A program made the translations under genes and the position numbers. The notes beneath the pieces are model-generated. The model saw nothing but the letters and a program-made list of their open reading frames with translations. It ran no database searches and had not been told where the DNA came from. Shown in pieces: positions 46,959-61,339 of a stretch of 64,000 nucleotides of DNA; within the stretch, counting starts at the first letter, position 1, and every line of letters begins with the position of its first letter. This DNA is from Cinclus cinclus (lineage: Eukaryota; Chordata; Aves; Passeriformes; Cinclidae), in contig NC_085060.1 of the NCBI RefSeq assembly GCF_963662255.1, positions 11,937,925-12,001,924 on the forward strand, given 5' to 3'.

Positions 46959-49900
46959 CTGTGGAAAGAAAAAAAAAATTAAACCATTAATAATTTAATT
47001 TTACTAGCAGACACAGTGAGTTCATGTATCCTGTTTTAGGCAGCTTCTTTGCATTTGTTATCAACAGGTGTACAACCTGTTAGTCAAAGCATGTTGGAAA
47101 TAAAATCACTAACAGATTTCAGGGGGGTGTGCACAGCTGCTAACAAGTGCTGGTGGGGTTAGTTTTCATCTGGAGTAGTCCACCAATGATTGGTAATGTC
47201 AGAATTTACTTGATTTAAGCTTTAAGTTCAAAGAGCCTTTCTTCTAAAGTAAAGCAAAACCTAAGAATCTTCCCATTGTGTAGATTCAAAATACCATTTT
47301 CTTACTATACTCTTTGTCCCATGAACACGTGACGAGAGTACAACCATTATACAGCAATATGACTCAAATTCAACCAAGACATAATGCTAAACAATTCATG
47401 CTTCAACACGAAAGATACTGAAAGAAATTTCATTTCTTTCAAGATTGTAAAGGGCTCTAAACATAAAAACCTCCATATAAGTAAATCATAAAAGCAATTT
47501 TTTAGAGTCAGAGGTTATAAGTTGTAGTATACGGCAAGTGACAACCAAATAACCAACAAAATAAAGCAACCCAGAGTATGAGTAACTTGCTTTTTTCTGC
47601 AAATAAGATATTTCTGCATTAGTAATATTTATTCAGACATACAGTACAAAAAAATCTCAGGTGCATCACAGAACATCTCTCATATTTTTGTCAGAGAATT
47701 ATGCTTACATTTCAAACGACCAGACTCTTATACAGTATGTGGCATTAATACAGTTATTCCCATGGACCAGGAATAACTTCCCAAGTAGCCAATCTGACTA
47801 ACAGAGCTATAATTTTCCAAGCTCTCAAAACTACACTGGGGAGGAGGCTGTGTTTCATTTTCCTACTTTGCTGTTATTGCACAACAAGTATATTTAAGTT
47901 TAGTTTGGGATTACAATCAGATTTATGTACCATGACCTCAGTCACACTAGGCCACTAGAATTCAGTAAACATTCTGTAATAGGGAAGGAGTTATCATTAA
48001 GTGTGTTCAATTACATACATAGTTATTATTTAATGTGACAAATATATCTAAAGCCTGTACAGAAGGTGGCATTTCAAACTGCTGTAAGACATATATTTAA
48101 AAAAGCTCCTTGCATGATGATAGCTTTTATGGTTATTGAATTTATTTTTTATTGTTTGTTGATGGAGGACTGCAGGATGCTATGTGGGTTTTAAAGACTA
48201 AGCATGTCTATGGCTATGACAGCAATATTTTTCATAAAGTTTCTTTTCTGGAGAACAAATTTACTAAAATGTCTCTCCAAGCATCGCATCAGAAGCATTT
48301 TTTATAATGAAGAGGTAATCTGTGGTCAAGATGATAATATAAATGGTCCATGCTCAGATTATCTTGCACATCATTTCCTTTCCAGAAGTGATTAACTAAA
48401 CGCACAACAATGAGTATGTGACAATCTGCTTGCAAAGCTGCAGCACAGGGAAAGCAGAGACAGATTCTTTGCATGGCATAGAGACTATGTCAACAAAACC
48501 TGCAATGACAAGATGAGATTTCTGTGCATGGTCCCCATCTGCCCCGTTATGCTCTCCCAGAAGCCTGGGGATTGCAGCCTCAGACGTGCAGAGAGGCTGT
48601 GCCAGAGCCAGAGCAGACAGCTGGGGAGGCACGACTGGTGCCCACCTCATTCAGGCAAATCTGAGCTCAGCCATTCAGCTCCGTGTCTGCATCCTGCTTG
48701 CTCCCCACTCTTTCTAGCGTCAGCGAGACCTTGTCTACTGCCCAGGTATGTCCACCTTGACTCGGGCTGCGAGGTAACGCAGAGGGGACAGATGATATCA
48801 CTTCATCAAGAGCAAAGGCAGCTAAACAAAGGCTGGTATGAGCACTGGGAATTGTAACTTACACAGAACTGGAACCCAAAGTAGAAGCAGGCTACCCTGT
48901 CAGCTACAAAGCCGAAGTCCTAGCATTCAGCTAAGGACATACCAGTGGATTTCTAAAATACCACAGACAGAAAGCAACAATGGTCAGCACTGGCAATTCA
49001 GCCTCAGATATTTTTAGAGGGTTATGGCTGTCTTTTTTTCCTGAATTTCTGAAATGAGCTTGAGGGGGAAACAGGCTATTTCTACCTAAAAACAATTCTT
49101 GGTCCAAATATCACTCTTTCACTTACTTCTCCATCAATAAATAATTTTAAATACAACTACTGTGCTTCCTGGTGTTCATTTCATAAATGTCTTGCAAACT
49201 GCAAGCTCTCTAAAAAGCACTGCTCCCTTTAGCCCAAAGAAACATTTGAGTCAGTCATTTAGTACAGAGCCATTCAAAGATATTATTGAAGTTTAACAGG
49301 AGGCAATTTTAGAGCCTGGTGTTCTAAATGACACTCAGATACTGAGTTCCCACCTAATATTTATTTACCTATGAAGCTATACAATAACAAATACAAAAAT
49401 AACAACAATCATAATAGACATCATGATACTTTTGTAGCAAAACCTGCCAGAAACAGGACAATATCTTTTCCTGAGCAGTAAAAAGCAGGATACACAAGCT
49501 GTTAGGTCCCCTCTGAAAAGATGTGAACCCTTGAGACATTCAGTTGCTGTGCTGTATATGAGACACAGGAACACACCAGTTGGGATCCATTAGAACAATA
49601 ATTGAAAAAACCCCAAGAAAATTGTTCAATGACTTTACTATAAATATACTTATTGATATCCTTTCAGGCATAGAAAATTCAATAAAGCGGTGAACAAATT
49701 TCACAATGTCTTCAAATTAATTTACATTCAGAGAAAAGTCACAAAGATAATTTTGAGGGCAACTAACTCCATCTAATTAACAAACTGAGTATTTATTTAG
49801 AGACTGCACTGATTGATTTACTGTAAACACATTCTGTACTGCTTTAGCTTTTATATTACAACCGTCAAAAATCTGAACCTTTGAAAGTGTTCCACACCTC

Positions 49901-52900
49901 ACCAAATTGCAATTTACTATGATACTAGATTTCTTATAAGTTTATCCTACCATGATGAATATCTGCTTGGAGTGGAACAGGAAAAGAAAGGACAGCACCT
50001 CCTCCACAGCCTGTGTTTGTGGTTGTGAAAGAATGTACGTGAAAGAAAGAGCATGCAGGACCTTGACATGTCCTTGGGGTATGATTAAAAGCTCATGAAA
50101 TAAAATAATTCAAAGACAACTGCTCTGACTTTAGCCACCATGGAGGACAACAGCCATCCACAAGTATAACTGAAATCATGCAGAAGATGTGTTTTAAAAC
50201 CTGATGATTTAGATACAAACCCCAGACCAGAGAGACCCAGTGGGTGACATAAAAATGCCACAACGTTTAACTAGAGTTCCATTTTTTGTAATTATATTAG
50301 GCCAAAGTTTTAAAATTTTAAATTGATTGTATTGAATGATAAATAAAACTACTGTGTATATATACACATAGAAAAAAAAATATATGTAAATCCATATAAA
50401 ACCCACATAGAATATGATTCTTTATTAAAGAAGAAATCTCCCCCAGGCAGTTTCCTATCCATTGGCACATCTGGGCCATAGTAACTTGGCTCTGTAGCAA
50501 TGGTCTGAGCTTACTCAAAGCTATTGAGATTCATAACCTGGACAATTTTACATTTTATGTAGCACTGCCCTTTAAGTGGATGTATATCATTAAATATATT
50601 CTTTCCTAGCTTCAGAGTCTGTTCCACTTCCGTTTATTTCCTTTTCAACAATTCTACAGTTACCCGTCTATGGAGATATAAAGCCAGCTGCAACTCAAAT
50701 TACAATATATGTATGTATACGTGTGTCTGTCTGTACACACACAACTGACATGAGCTCTCATCGCATCCAAAGTTATCTTCAACAATATAATTTTAAAAAG
50801 TCATGAGACTGACCAAGCATCAAACCACAGCATTTGAAACACAGATGTCTTGAACAGAAAACTGATGAAGTCCGGTTCAGAGTCTAATTTTTAATTCCCA
50901 AGTAGTTCATGACTAAACTTTCCAAGTGTCAACGCTGATCTCATTTCTCTCCTGGTGCAAGAGAAGGTGTTTAGGAGAGAGCACACACAGCAGCATCACA
51001 GGAAACACACAGAAGGTGGCTGATAGGGGCTCCCCACCCAGCCACTCAAGGCTGAGAACTAAACTGCTTTGAGGATTGTCTCATTGTGGGAACCCACCCA
51101 CTACCTTTGTGAGCTCTCTCTCTTCATGAAATGTGTTCCAAAATAGTTTCAGAGTTACCAGGGGAAAAAAACAGATAGATGTGAAGCATAAACTTCTATT
51201 CCTTAGCAAAAAGACCAAAAATATATTGCATGTTGCACATTTTTTTTTACTAGAATTAACAAACTAAAAGAGCAATCAAATCAGAAAACTGCATTTAAAC
51301 TGTGTGTTAGAATCTGTTTAGTGGTGTGATGTCCTAATCCACTTGAAGTTGACTATGTTCAGATGTTGACTTCAGTACAGTTAAATATTCAGAGGACAGA
51401 ACTGCACAGCTTTTAGACACAGAGTACCAGAGGGATTCTAAATCATTCCAACACTTTTGAAAAAAATCCACCTTTTAGACACACACGCCTGCTCTCAAAT
51501 GCTGAGAGCCAGAAGGAGACACTCTTTCATTTGGAGGTGTGATGTTCAGATTATTTCAGTGCTCCCTGCTCTTGCAAGTACAGCTTGGTTACCAATATTG
51601 AGATATCATGAATACATGACTGTTGCTGCTCCTCAATATCAATTGTGATAAGGCTTAAATTTGAATGAAAATCCAAGATGCTTTAATATTTAAAAAACAA
51701 TATCTTCACATAGTAAGTTCTACAATTGATATTATTTATTCTCAGAGTAATACTTACTTTTTCAAGGGAACTTTTGGTTTTTTTAAGGTAACTTTTGTTT
51801 TTCATTTTTCAGATGCTAGATTTTTTTTTGCTACTGTTGAGTTTTTTACACAAATACAAAAGAAAACAAGAATTGTTGCATGCTTCCTTTTTTATGTTTG
51901 TATCTTTTGAAATCAGTTATAACCGTATTTTTGTATTAATCATAATCCCATTAGTAACAAAATAAACTGATTAAGAGATAGTGATTTTGTGTTTATCAAG
52001 TATGGATGTCAGATGAAGCTGTACAGAGTGGTACAAGTAGCATTTTCTAGTGTGCAGAGTGTCATGATTATGACAAGCTTAAATCTGCATGGCTTCCTGA
52101 CAGAAGAGAGGGCTTCAAACATGGGCTTTCTCCAGCTGAGAAAAAGTGTTTAGAGACAAGAAATTCAACACTAACAAAGCAGTTAAAGCTCTGAAAGCAT
52201 TTTTACAATCAAAAAATTCTTGATTCCTTACACTTTCTTCTCTCTTGTCCTCTCTCTTGAAAGACCTGCTTTAATTTGTTCTGAAATCTTCTACACCATA
52301 TTTTAGCCTATAATGCATCTTCAGATTCAGTTTAAGGCACATTTTCATTGTGCTTCAGGATCTTTCCTCTTGCAGTGCCGCACTGCCACAATTAAGATTT
52401 TATATTAATCTTGTGGGCCAGACCAAAACCTGGCCCTTGGAACAGATTCAAAACTCAGGATGCTGAACAAAAATAGGTTGTGGTTTTTGAACACCAATCC
52501 CTTTTCTACCAATATATTAAAGGCTGACTGAAAGAAAAAAAAGAGTGGCACTTTCTATTTGTGTTTTTTTCCCTCAAAGAGTTTACATCCTCCTACCTTA
52601 TAAATATTTTCAATCTTATTACTATCAAGAAACCCTTCAATAGTAATCCTTTAATTCAAATTTTTCTTAGGCTGCTTCAGAAAAATAAATTTCCAACAAA
52701 TAAACTGATTTTCTTAGTATTCCCACTCTTTCTGTTATTTGCTGTTATGACAATCTAAACACATATTTATGCTAGTCCCTACCCAAAAGGTCTCAGCAAT
52801 GCCATGTAATTACTTAGTTAAGCTTCTAATTCGTTTGTTGTTAGTTTTGTTCCTTTGAAATTCCCTCATTAAGTTATTGCAGGGAGCTGTGTTTGCAGAG

Positions 52901-54126
52901 CAAAAGAGAAAAATACAAGCTCTTTATTGCATTCTTTTAATATCCCTTTTATCTTTAAACTGGCTAATTAGCATATTAATTACTTAGATATAGTAGTCAC
53001 AATCTTACAATTAACTGTGGGTACAACAATCTACTGATTTAGTGTAACACCATTTGTACTTACATCACAATAACATCTTCACTTGTTCTGATATACTGTG
53101 TCAAGTATTTCCAAACTAAAACAACTGGTATTGGTAGACATGTATTAATGACAGGTATCCAAGTGAATGTTTGTGTACCTTGTCAAAAGCTTTCTGTCCT
53201 AACAAATAAATACACAAAGCTTATTAATTACATAAGAGGGGAAATTACATTCACCAAATATATTAAAAGCTTATTCCTACTCTATTTTTACAATCAAAAC
53301 TTCTATTTGTTTGATTTAGACCTAACTACTCTTCTTGCCAACTTCCAAAATTTCAGTGGAAATAATCTTATTTTTACACCAGTAACAGCTGTGAATGAGA
53401 AAAACACCCTGTAAAAGGAATGAACAAAACCCCATTCCCTGCTCAGAGTCAAAGTGCTGCTGAGGGACACTTTACCAGAAGCTCAGAGAACATTCAGTAC
53501 CCGTGTCTCGCTTCTCTCCTGCTCATATTCCTCATGTAACACCTGCTATGGTTGTAATTACTCCAAGAAGTCTGCCCTTCTAAACCCTTACTCTTATCCC
53601 TACCCCAAACTGGGCCTTCCAGAATGGGCTGAGCTGGGAACAGACACTCCAGGTGAGGGAATTTCAGCACAAACAAGGTCAGTAATCAATTCATAATGGA
53701 ACAAATTCTGGTTTACAGTGAAATAAATATTGTTTTGCACTTGCAGTTTTAGTAGACTACAGTTTGGTTCAGAATGGTCAAAATATGTCAGTCAATAAAT
53801 TTCTGATGGCAATTTCAGCATAAGTGCCTACACTACCAAATATGATTCATCTACTGGAGTTATAATATTACACTTTCTGTAGCTGAGCATTTTGCAGTAC
53901 AAAGAATTAATTTCAATGCAACATTCCAGTAATCCCCTCACAAAACCATGGTAGCTGAGAGCTATGTTTTCACATGAATTGAAAGGGACACAAATATTTA
54001 TAGCACAAGTCTGAGAGTGCGAATACAAAATGTGCATCTGAATAGTCATGCACTGGCTCCAACAAGTTTACTGTAAGACTGAGGGTTCTATGGGTGACTA
54101 CACTGGCAAGTTCTTTTTCACTGTAG
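46959..54126. other. Single-copy AT-rich sequence
   Basis: No transposon or gene is recognised. GC-richer patches occur at about 48400-48860 and 53450-53680. A dinucleotide-like TATG/TGTC/ACAC patch lies at about 50700-50740. A 10-bp stem with a 3-base loop (TGAAAGAAAT, TTC, ATTTCTTTCA) is at 47419-47441. Homeodomain-like TAATTA sites cluster at 52965-52982. Confidence 0.45.
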
Positions 54127-54176
54127 TTGTTCCTGACAACTCCAGTGAACAAAAAGCCCTGTCCCTGTACAGAGTG
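54127..54176 (+). other. Candidate small exon, 50 nt (unproven)
   Basis: A textbook-like acceptor (TTCTTTTTCACTGTAG) is followed 50 bases later by AGAGTG|GTAAGTG. Two of three frames are open, one reading VPDNSSEQKALSLYRV. At this length openness says little and no protein family is recognised. Confidence 0.15.
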
Positions 54177-57100
54177 GTAAGTGCTCACCCCCTCTGCAGT
54201 ACTCCCTTCTTTCCACTGTCCTATAACTCTCCTCAAGGCCTCTGGACTAGGGCAAAAATCCAAAGCAACTTATAAAGCAAAAAGATTAATTACAGGCTGA
54301 CCACTTACCATATTTCTATCACTGCAACAGCCTATTGATGATAACAAGTGTTTATGAAGTCACATATATGAGACAACAGTATTTCAAGCTTGCTATGGAA
54401 TTATAGAATGTACATTACATTTTTATTCAAGAAATGTAGCAGACCTGGACATTTTATATTCAGTTTTATATAGACATTGATGCATCAGATGATTCAGAGC
54501 GTATATGCTTTGCATTTGTTTGAAATATCTCTGACAAGTACATATTTTTGAATTAGTGATCTAAAGATTTTTTTTATTATATAATTATGAGCTGGAGGCT
54601 GAATTTTTAGAAGTGAATTTGGTGGTAGATTTGCAATTCAAAAAAGTTACTTAAATTAACAAAAATGCCCTAAAAGAAAAGCTGTCTACCTGACTGATCC
54701 AAGAAAACGAACACTGAAAATAAACAGCTGCCCCATGGAAAACTATGTGATAAAACTAATCTCCCTTTGCATAATGTATTTATTTTCCCCTGTGCTTATT
54801 ACAGACCTGGTGAACCTTCAAAGCAATAAATATTTAAATGTTACAGACATCCCAGACATGTGAGCTCAAACGAAAGTAAGATTTCAGGAGCCTGACTAGA
54901 GCAAAACCAGATCTCTTAAAGAAACCTGTTCTGATTGTTAGATAACACTCCAAAACATGCCCTTTTTTTTTTTCCAAATGGTTTGTTTTGTTATACCAAC
55001 AAATTCTTTTTAAAATTACCTTTTTTCTGAAATCACAATGTTCCCATACAAGACTCAGTAACAAGACAAATGATACAGTTCCAGTAATGTCATCACAGTA
55101 ACATATTAGAGAGAGCAAAAAACATAGTACATGTTTAAGGTTACTAGGATAAATATCCCTGTGTGCTATATTTTATCATAGAACCTCCAAAATCACATCA
55201 ATAAAATTAACCAAGTAATGACATTACTCAGCAGCTGACATGCTTCAGCCATGTATTTTTCACGTTCAAAAAGCTAGATGAAAGCAGAGATAGAAGCAGG
55301 CATGCATCAATATTATTTCAGGGTTCAAAGCAAGGCATTTAGATGTCGGTATTTTTACAGCACTGAGGACTCAGTGGTCATGATCCAGAGTAAGACAGTG
55401 GATGGAGTCCTGGTGGTGAAAAACTGCTGTGTGACAAATGAAACAAAATGTTTCAAAAAAAAAAAAAAAATTTGATTTCCCTCTTTTCATGTCCATGCAC
55501 TGAGAGAAGGTAGGACATCCTTTCCTTTGGGCCTTTTTTGCACTCCAGCCATTCTCAGTGGCTTCTACCACTTACATACTCCCCAGAATACACTGTTTTC
55601 ATTCCTGAGCCACAGGTCCTACTGGGATAGTCCAAAACTAATGCCAACAAATTGGGTTACAGCAAAGGACAGACGAGATAACATTCAAAGCAAAGCTAAG
55701 CCATGTATCCGTCATTTGTCATGCCGTGTGGGTATTAAGTATGGCCTGCTCTGATTTATGGGGAAACCCATAGTGTTCTGAAAGCCCCTTTAGGGAAGCA
55801 TAATTTGGGATGCTGCCACCGGCCCTGAAGCAGCCAGAAAGCTGTGATGGCTGTGGATTTGATCTCTGCACTGATGTGCCCTTGGTGACCCCTTTTAAGT
55901 TTTAACCATCATAACAGTCCCGACAGTTTGCAGGGCTTTTTTTTCTAAAAGCCTTCCAGCTTGCATTGTCCCAGGTCCTGCCAGCCCTCCTGCCATGCTG
56001 CACAATCTGCCAAATGACCACAGTGTCTTTTTCTCAGGAATGGAACGCGTCCCTCTGTCTTGAGGGGCTCAGTCTCAGAATCAGGTCTGATACTCAGACA
56101 TATTCTCCTAAGTGCAGTGCTCAACCCCTACAGAGTCAGCCAACACGTGTGATTTGTCAGACTGAGCATTTTACTTATATCCAGGAACAGACCTTTATCA
56201 GAACTGCCCACAAACAGCTGCAGGATCCATTGGGGCAGAAAGGCTGTGGTAAGCAAATACAGAATATTTACTGTACTTCAATTCCTAAATCAGAGTGCTT
56301 AAATTCATGCTTATTTATTAAGATGACCTGTCAATTATCAAATCAGCCTGCTGCCTCTTTCAAATCCAACCATTAAAAAGTAATTATAGTTATCACCTGC
56401 CCAGGTGCACAGACTGAGGAACCTGCAAGGAACAGTCTCCTTTTTGATGCTGCCATGAGGGCTGTGTTTTCAGAATAAACCCTAAAAAAAAGCCAAGAAA
56501 GTGGGTAGAGAGGTTTCAATCAGTCAGCAGAAGTGGCAACCTGGAAATAAGAGCACAAAACATACCTTACAACAGCCTTGCCCTTGAGGGCTCTAACAGA
56601 CATTTGTCATTTTTGAGGCATTGTCTTTTCTTCCCTTTACCCCTCCAAAAACATGCTGAGAAGATCCACTCTTGGCAAAGTCAATAGAAGATTTCCACTG
56701 ATTTTAATGAGATCTGGAGCATGCGGGCTCTCACTCAGGACAGCATTTCTTTCTCTCTTTTTTAATTCAAAAAATTTCCCTACACAGACTGCCTGAAAGG
56801 ATGCAAAGAAGATTAACAATAATATTCCAAACTAGTTTAACCTAAAAAAAAAAAAAAATATTTATTCTAAAATGTCTCAGCACACACTCAGATGGTATGA
56901 ATATTCAGCACAGCCTGCCTCAGCAGACATTCTTTGCAAGACTATTTTTACTAAAAGACTTTTTGATATGACATATAGAAAAGATAAGACTTTTTTATAC
57001 AAAAGAGAATTCACTGGAAATACTTTCTAATGAAATTTTTATGCTATGTAAGCTAGCCTGCCTGCACTCCTTTGGATTATCCTCCATGGTCTGCTACAAT

Positions 57101-60100
57101 GCATTCCATGGTACAGCGTGTTAAAAGGACAAATCTGGTCAGTTTTTGAGTCTTTTGTATATGAATATGCCATTACAAACAGAGGATGACCCAGGAATAT
57201 CTCAAGAGTAAAACACTTGAATAACACACCCTCACTGTGCTATCGAATCTGTTACACATTCCTTAAAATTAATAATAATAATAGGTCTTAAAAGACCAAT
57301 TATAAACAAGCACAAGAGAAAAGCATTTTAAATAGCTCATGCTAATTGTGTTTATCTCAGTGTGAAGCCATGTCAAAGAGCCTGCAGCAAATGTATTTTG
57401 TTAAAAGTACCACTTGCACAGCAGGCGTTAAACACTAGAAAGCAAGCTTGTCATTAGTGGGCTACAGCTGAAAAGGCTACTAAAACTCAGCTAAATTATT
57501 AATATTGTATCTTAAAGATGTCAGATGGAGAATTAAACTCCTTTTACACAGCACATGATTTTAATGCTACTTTTTCTTTCTGTTAGTCCATCAGTAATGC
57601 CCCAGTTTATGTAATCTTGGGGAGGATCAGAGGGCAGCCACAAGCCAACCTTGGTTTTCATTCCTCAGTGTGGGAAAGCTCCACTGCTCTCCTTATACTT
57701 CTGGGGCTCATATATTTTATTTTACTTAAGTGCTCTTCCAAATGGAGTTGACTTTTTTTTTTAATTTTTTCTCAGGTTATTTATAAGCTTAATGAAGTAT
57801 ATAAAAGGTAAGAATTTTTTAAATTTACATCCACTGTGGTGTTTGAGACTCAGTATTTCTGCAGGTGCAGTTCCAGGATGCTTCTAAGACAGTTTAACAC
57901 TGAGCTGAGACTGAAGGGGACAATTCTGCTCTTTCTTGCCAATCCATGTATTCTGGAAAGATGAGTCAGTTGTCTGTTGAAATGAAACATTATCTTTTTC
58001 AGGGTTATTTTTCCATTGGATCAGTCATGCTACCAATATGGAAAAAAGAGAACTACAAGGAACACCAAGGTGCAAGGTAGAAAACATTACTTTAGATGGT
58101 AATATGCCACTGAATTACCTTCCTTTAACATGAAATCATCAAATCTGATTTAAGGAGATGGGCTGAAATCTGGAAAATACCACTGACTACTAAGAAGTGA
58201 GTGAAGGGGATATCTCAAGAGAGGAATTGAGCTACATATTGTATAGTCTATTTAAAGGTTTTCTTGCTTTTGCAATTCATTCCTAACTCTCCACCATGAA
58301 CAAGCAATACTGAGACATAATGCAACATTTTTTCCTGTTGGTCTTTGAAAACTGACAGAGAATAAGAAAGAGGAGAAATATGAGATAACCCTTGGAACAC
58401 TGCTATGATGAGAAATCATGTTTCCTTAAAGCATGAACAGACTCCCACCTCAGCAGGTTATACTCTCAAACACCAGCTGTATGGGTAAGTGCACACATTC
58501 GTCCACCATGCTGACAAAAGAACTTCTAATGATTCGAAGCTGATTTTGTTTATTTCATTTTTTTCCTTACAGAACTTGTCTGTCATTTGACAGATTACTT
58601 TTAAAGTCATTCTGAGAAGACAGTGCAAGCCCCAACACACAATCCTACCCAATTCCTACAGCTGAAAAGAAGATACCAAAGGTTACGCGTTCTTATATCA
58701 TCAAGGTTCACAAAGCAAAAGCTTTACAAAGCAAGTATTTCATTCCTAAATGTTATATCTGTAATGCATTTGGTATTAGCTACTAGTAATTTTTTTAGAA
58801 AGTAGTTTATTTCTAACTTTAGAAAGGATAAGATGAGATGAAAAGAAGTAAAATGGGGAAACTTACAATTGTGCCAGCAGAGTAGAAAAATGCTTCAGTA
58901 TCAAACACAACTCATTTGCTTTCAGGTTATTTGGAAACCAGTAAGAGAGGGAGAGCAGCTAATATGGATGTGTGCCTTCACTGCTGCCAGAGACCAAATG
59001 TGCTGCTCAGCATGCCTTGGTGAAAGTGTATTATAATGTGGTTGCTGGTTGGAAATGACATGAATTCACTGAGCACTGAGTTTGTTATGGCTGCCTCTTT
59101 ATAGAGGGTTTGAATTTCCCAGGCTTACACATGTGATTGGTTGAGGTCTTAACACTGCCCAGCTCCCTGGCTAATGATACATCTGCATTTGGGGCTGAAT
59201 GACATTGGCTGAGGGTCCCTGTGTAGGTCTGAGTCCAACCTATCCTTGTTCACTCAGGGACCTGTTTATGGAACTAGGCTAGCCAAACTGGGTTTCTTAT
59301 TTATGGCTAAATTATTTGCCCAGCTACAGACTAGCTGTGCTGTGACAAGAGGTGCTGTGAAAGTCCAGCATGATTTTCTGTTAGTGGTCCTGAATACTAC
59401 ACCTGACACCAGTGAGATACTCTGTGAGTCCAGCCATCCTTTCTCCTCAAGCTAAAGGTCATCTACTTAGTACAAGTGTCTTGGGGATCAAAGGAATGCA
59501 TCATTCCTGAACTTTAGCGTCTTACAGACTGAAATATTGCTCAGGCTGCTGTTTAAACATCAGTAGAAAGGCGCACTAGGTCAGTCATTCAAGATCTGAT
59601 GACATACAGCACACTTCTAAATGTAAGACAAAATTATATTCTAAACTTGCCTTTTTTTTTCTTAAGTTAAAAAAAAAATACTTCAATATACCATACTCTT
59701 CCACTCTCTATTCCAAGCATCTCTTGCCCTTGGCCCATGATGGAAACTCAAACAAGGACAACATATGTGCACGACCACAAGCCAGGTAACAGCTGCCTTG
59801 CAGCCCTTTCTCTGCTAAATTAAGCTTAATGTCTTTCATTTTACTTATACAATCTAAATGTCCAGGTTCCTGCCTATTTGAGGAATCACATTCTCCATAA
59901 AATATGGTATTAAGAAAAGTATTCAAGCCTGAAAGTCCTTTCCATTTAAGAGACTAATGTCGAGATTATTATCCATCATACAAATCCAGATCACAATGTG
60001 CTTCTTCTCTCTACTTTGGTGAAAAAATACAAGTTTTTAGTCATATAAGACAATGCTGATTTCCTCAGAAAATGGGGAATGATGACATTCAGTTAAAAGG

Positions 60101-60850
60101 ATAGACAGGAGTTAGAGGACTCAATTGAAAGAATAGAATTGAGCTGCAGGGAATTTTGTTACTTGATATTTTAGTCCAAAATTGAACTTAAATAAATAAC
60201 TGAATAGCTTCCCAACTAAGGCAACTTCCAGGAAGTTCTCTGGGAAAGTTGTCCTGAGAATTTTGACAGAGCCAAAATTTACACTTGCTTGACTCCTTTC
60301 TGTGGCAGTGACATGAGGATGGCTCTGGGGTACACCCACCAGGCAGACTGCTCCATGGCCAAGGAACCATGTGTCCAGGCTCTCCTGCAAATCTATATAG
60401 TCAAACCAAAATATTTTGAATTGTAAAAACAGCATCTTCTATCTATCTCTAGCTAGCAAATCCTGTTGCTTTACTTGCTTAGATTGAATTTCGTATTTTC
60501 AATCACTGAAAAAGATTTTAGTTTTTAGAAAGGTGTGGTTGTTTAAAAATACACATCCAAAGAAATGGAATAATTAAAACAAGAGCGAGACAGCAGTCTG
60601 CACAAAACTGACAGAAGTGGAAAGTAAAGGAGAGAGGTGAGTTTTCTTTGCTTAGGTCTTTCTCACAGCTTAACCAGTTCCTAATGTGAGTCACTATTAG
60701 AATGCTTCTCCCGCTTTCAGGCCCTACTCAGACACAGAGCTACTACATCCTAGTAGTTTTGTCCTCATTTTATTAAAAATAAATATTAAAATATGTTTCC
60801 ATATCTATTCATCTCTCTGCCATCCCCCTACCCTGTTTTATATATGACTA
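54177..60850. other. Single-copy AT-rich sequence
   Basis: No gene or transposon is recognised. Runs of A or T lie at about 54963-54973, 55456-55471 and 56845-56859. A GC-richer patch at 55740-56390 carries a 136-codon plus-strand frame without family resemblance. Confidence 0.45.
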
Positions 60851-61339
60851 TTAATATTTTTTACTGTGATAGCTTAAGTACTTTAGTTTTTCAGCCTTCT
60901 TGAGCAGTTTCTTCAACTGATGACTTTTATAGGGAGGATCCCAAGTGTTGGTATAAATGTTATACGGTTGACAGATTAAGCCAAGAATAAATAAAACCAG
61001 TACACTATTGCAGCAGGGATGCAGCCAGTGTTGTGTGAAATGAGCTGGTCCCTCTGTTCTGAACTGCTTTAGGAGACTGCACACAGTCATTGTCCTGGGC
61101 ACAGTCAAGGCCCACTTAGCAACAGTATTAAGAAATACATAAATAAATTCCAAGAAGACCAAGACTTCATTGAGGAGACAGGTTAATTGCCTATTTATTA
61201 AATATTTGGGGTCTATGCTTTTACCTTTAGAATGATTTACAAAAGTACTTTGATTGTAATGGAACTGTACTGTCATTGACATTACCTCAAACAAGTACAT
61301 ATAGTGTGGTTGAAGACATTTAAGATACTTCTGGCCCAC
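60851..61339 (-). other. Unexplained 162-codon open frame in AT-rich DNA
   Basis: The frame runs from Met at 61339 to the stop at 60851. The peptide has two hydrophobic stretches (around residues 55-72, LLNEVLVFLEFIYVFLNTVA, and 112-122, SVLVLFILGLI) and a Lys-rich C-terminus (KKLLKKAEKLK). I recognise no family. In sequence this AT-rich, 162 codons without a stop is uncommon, and my rough estimate is well under one expected per 64 kb. There is no promoter, repeat or splice context to support expression. It could be a decayed retrogene, a young orphan frame or chance. Confidence 0.15.

Noticed and set aside
55966..56376. 136-codon plus-strand frame
   Set aside because: Cys/Ser/Gln-rich composition without recognisable motif, splice context or repeat. 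Treated as chance in a GC-richer patch.
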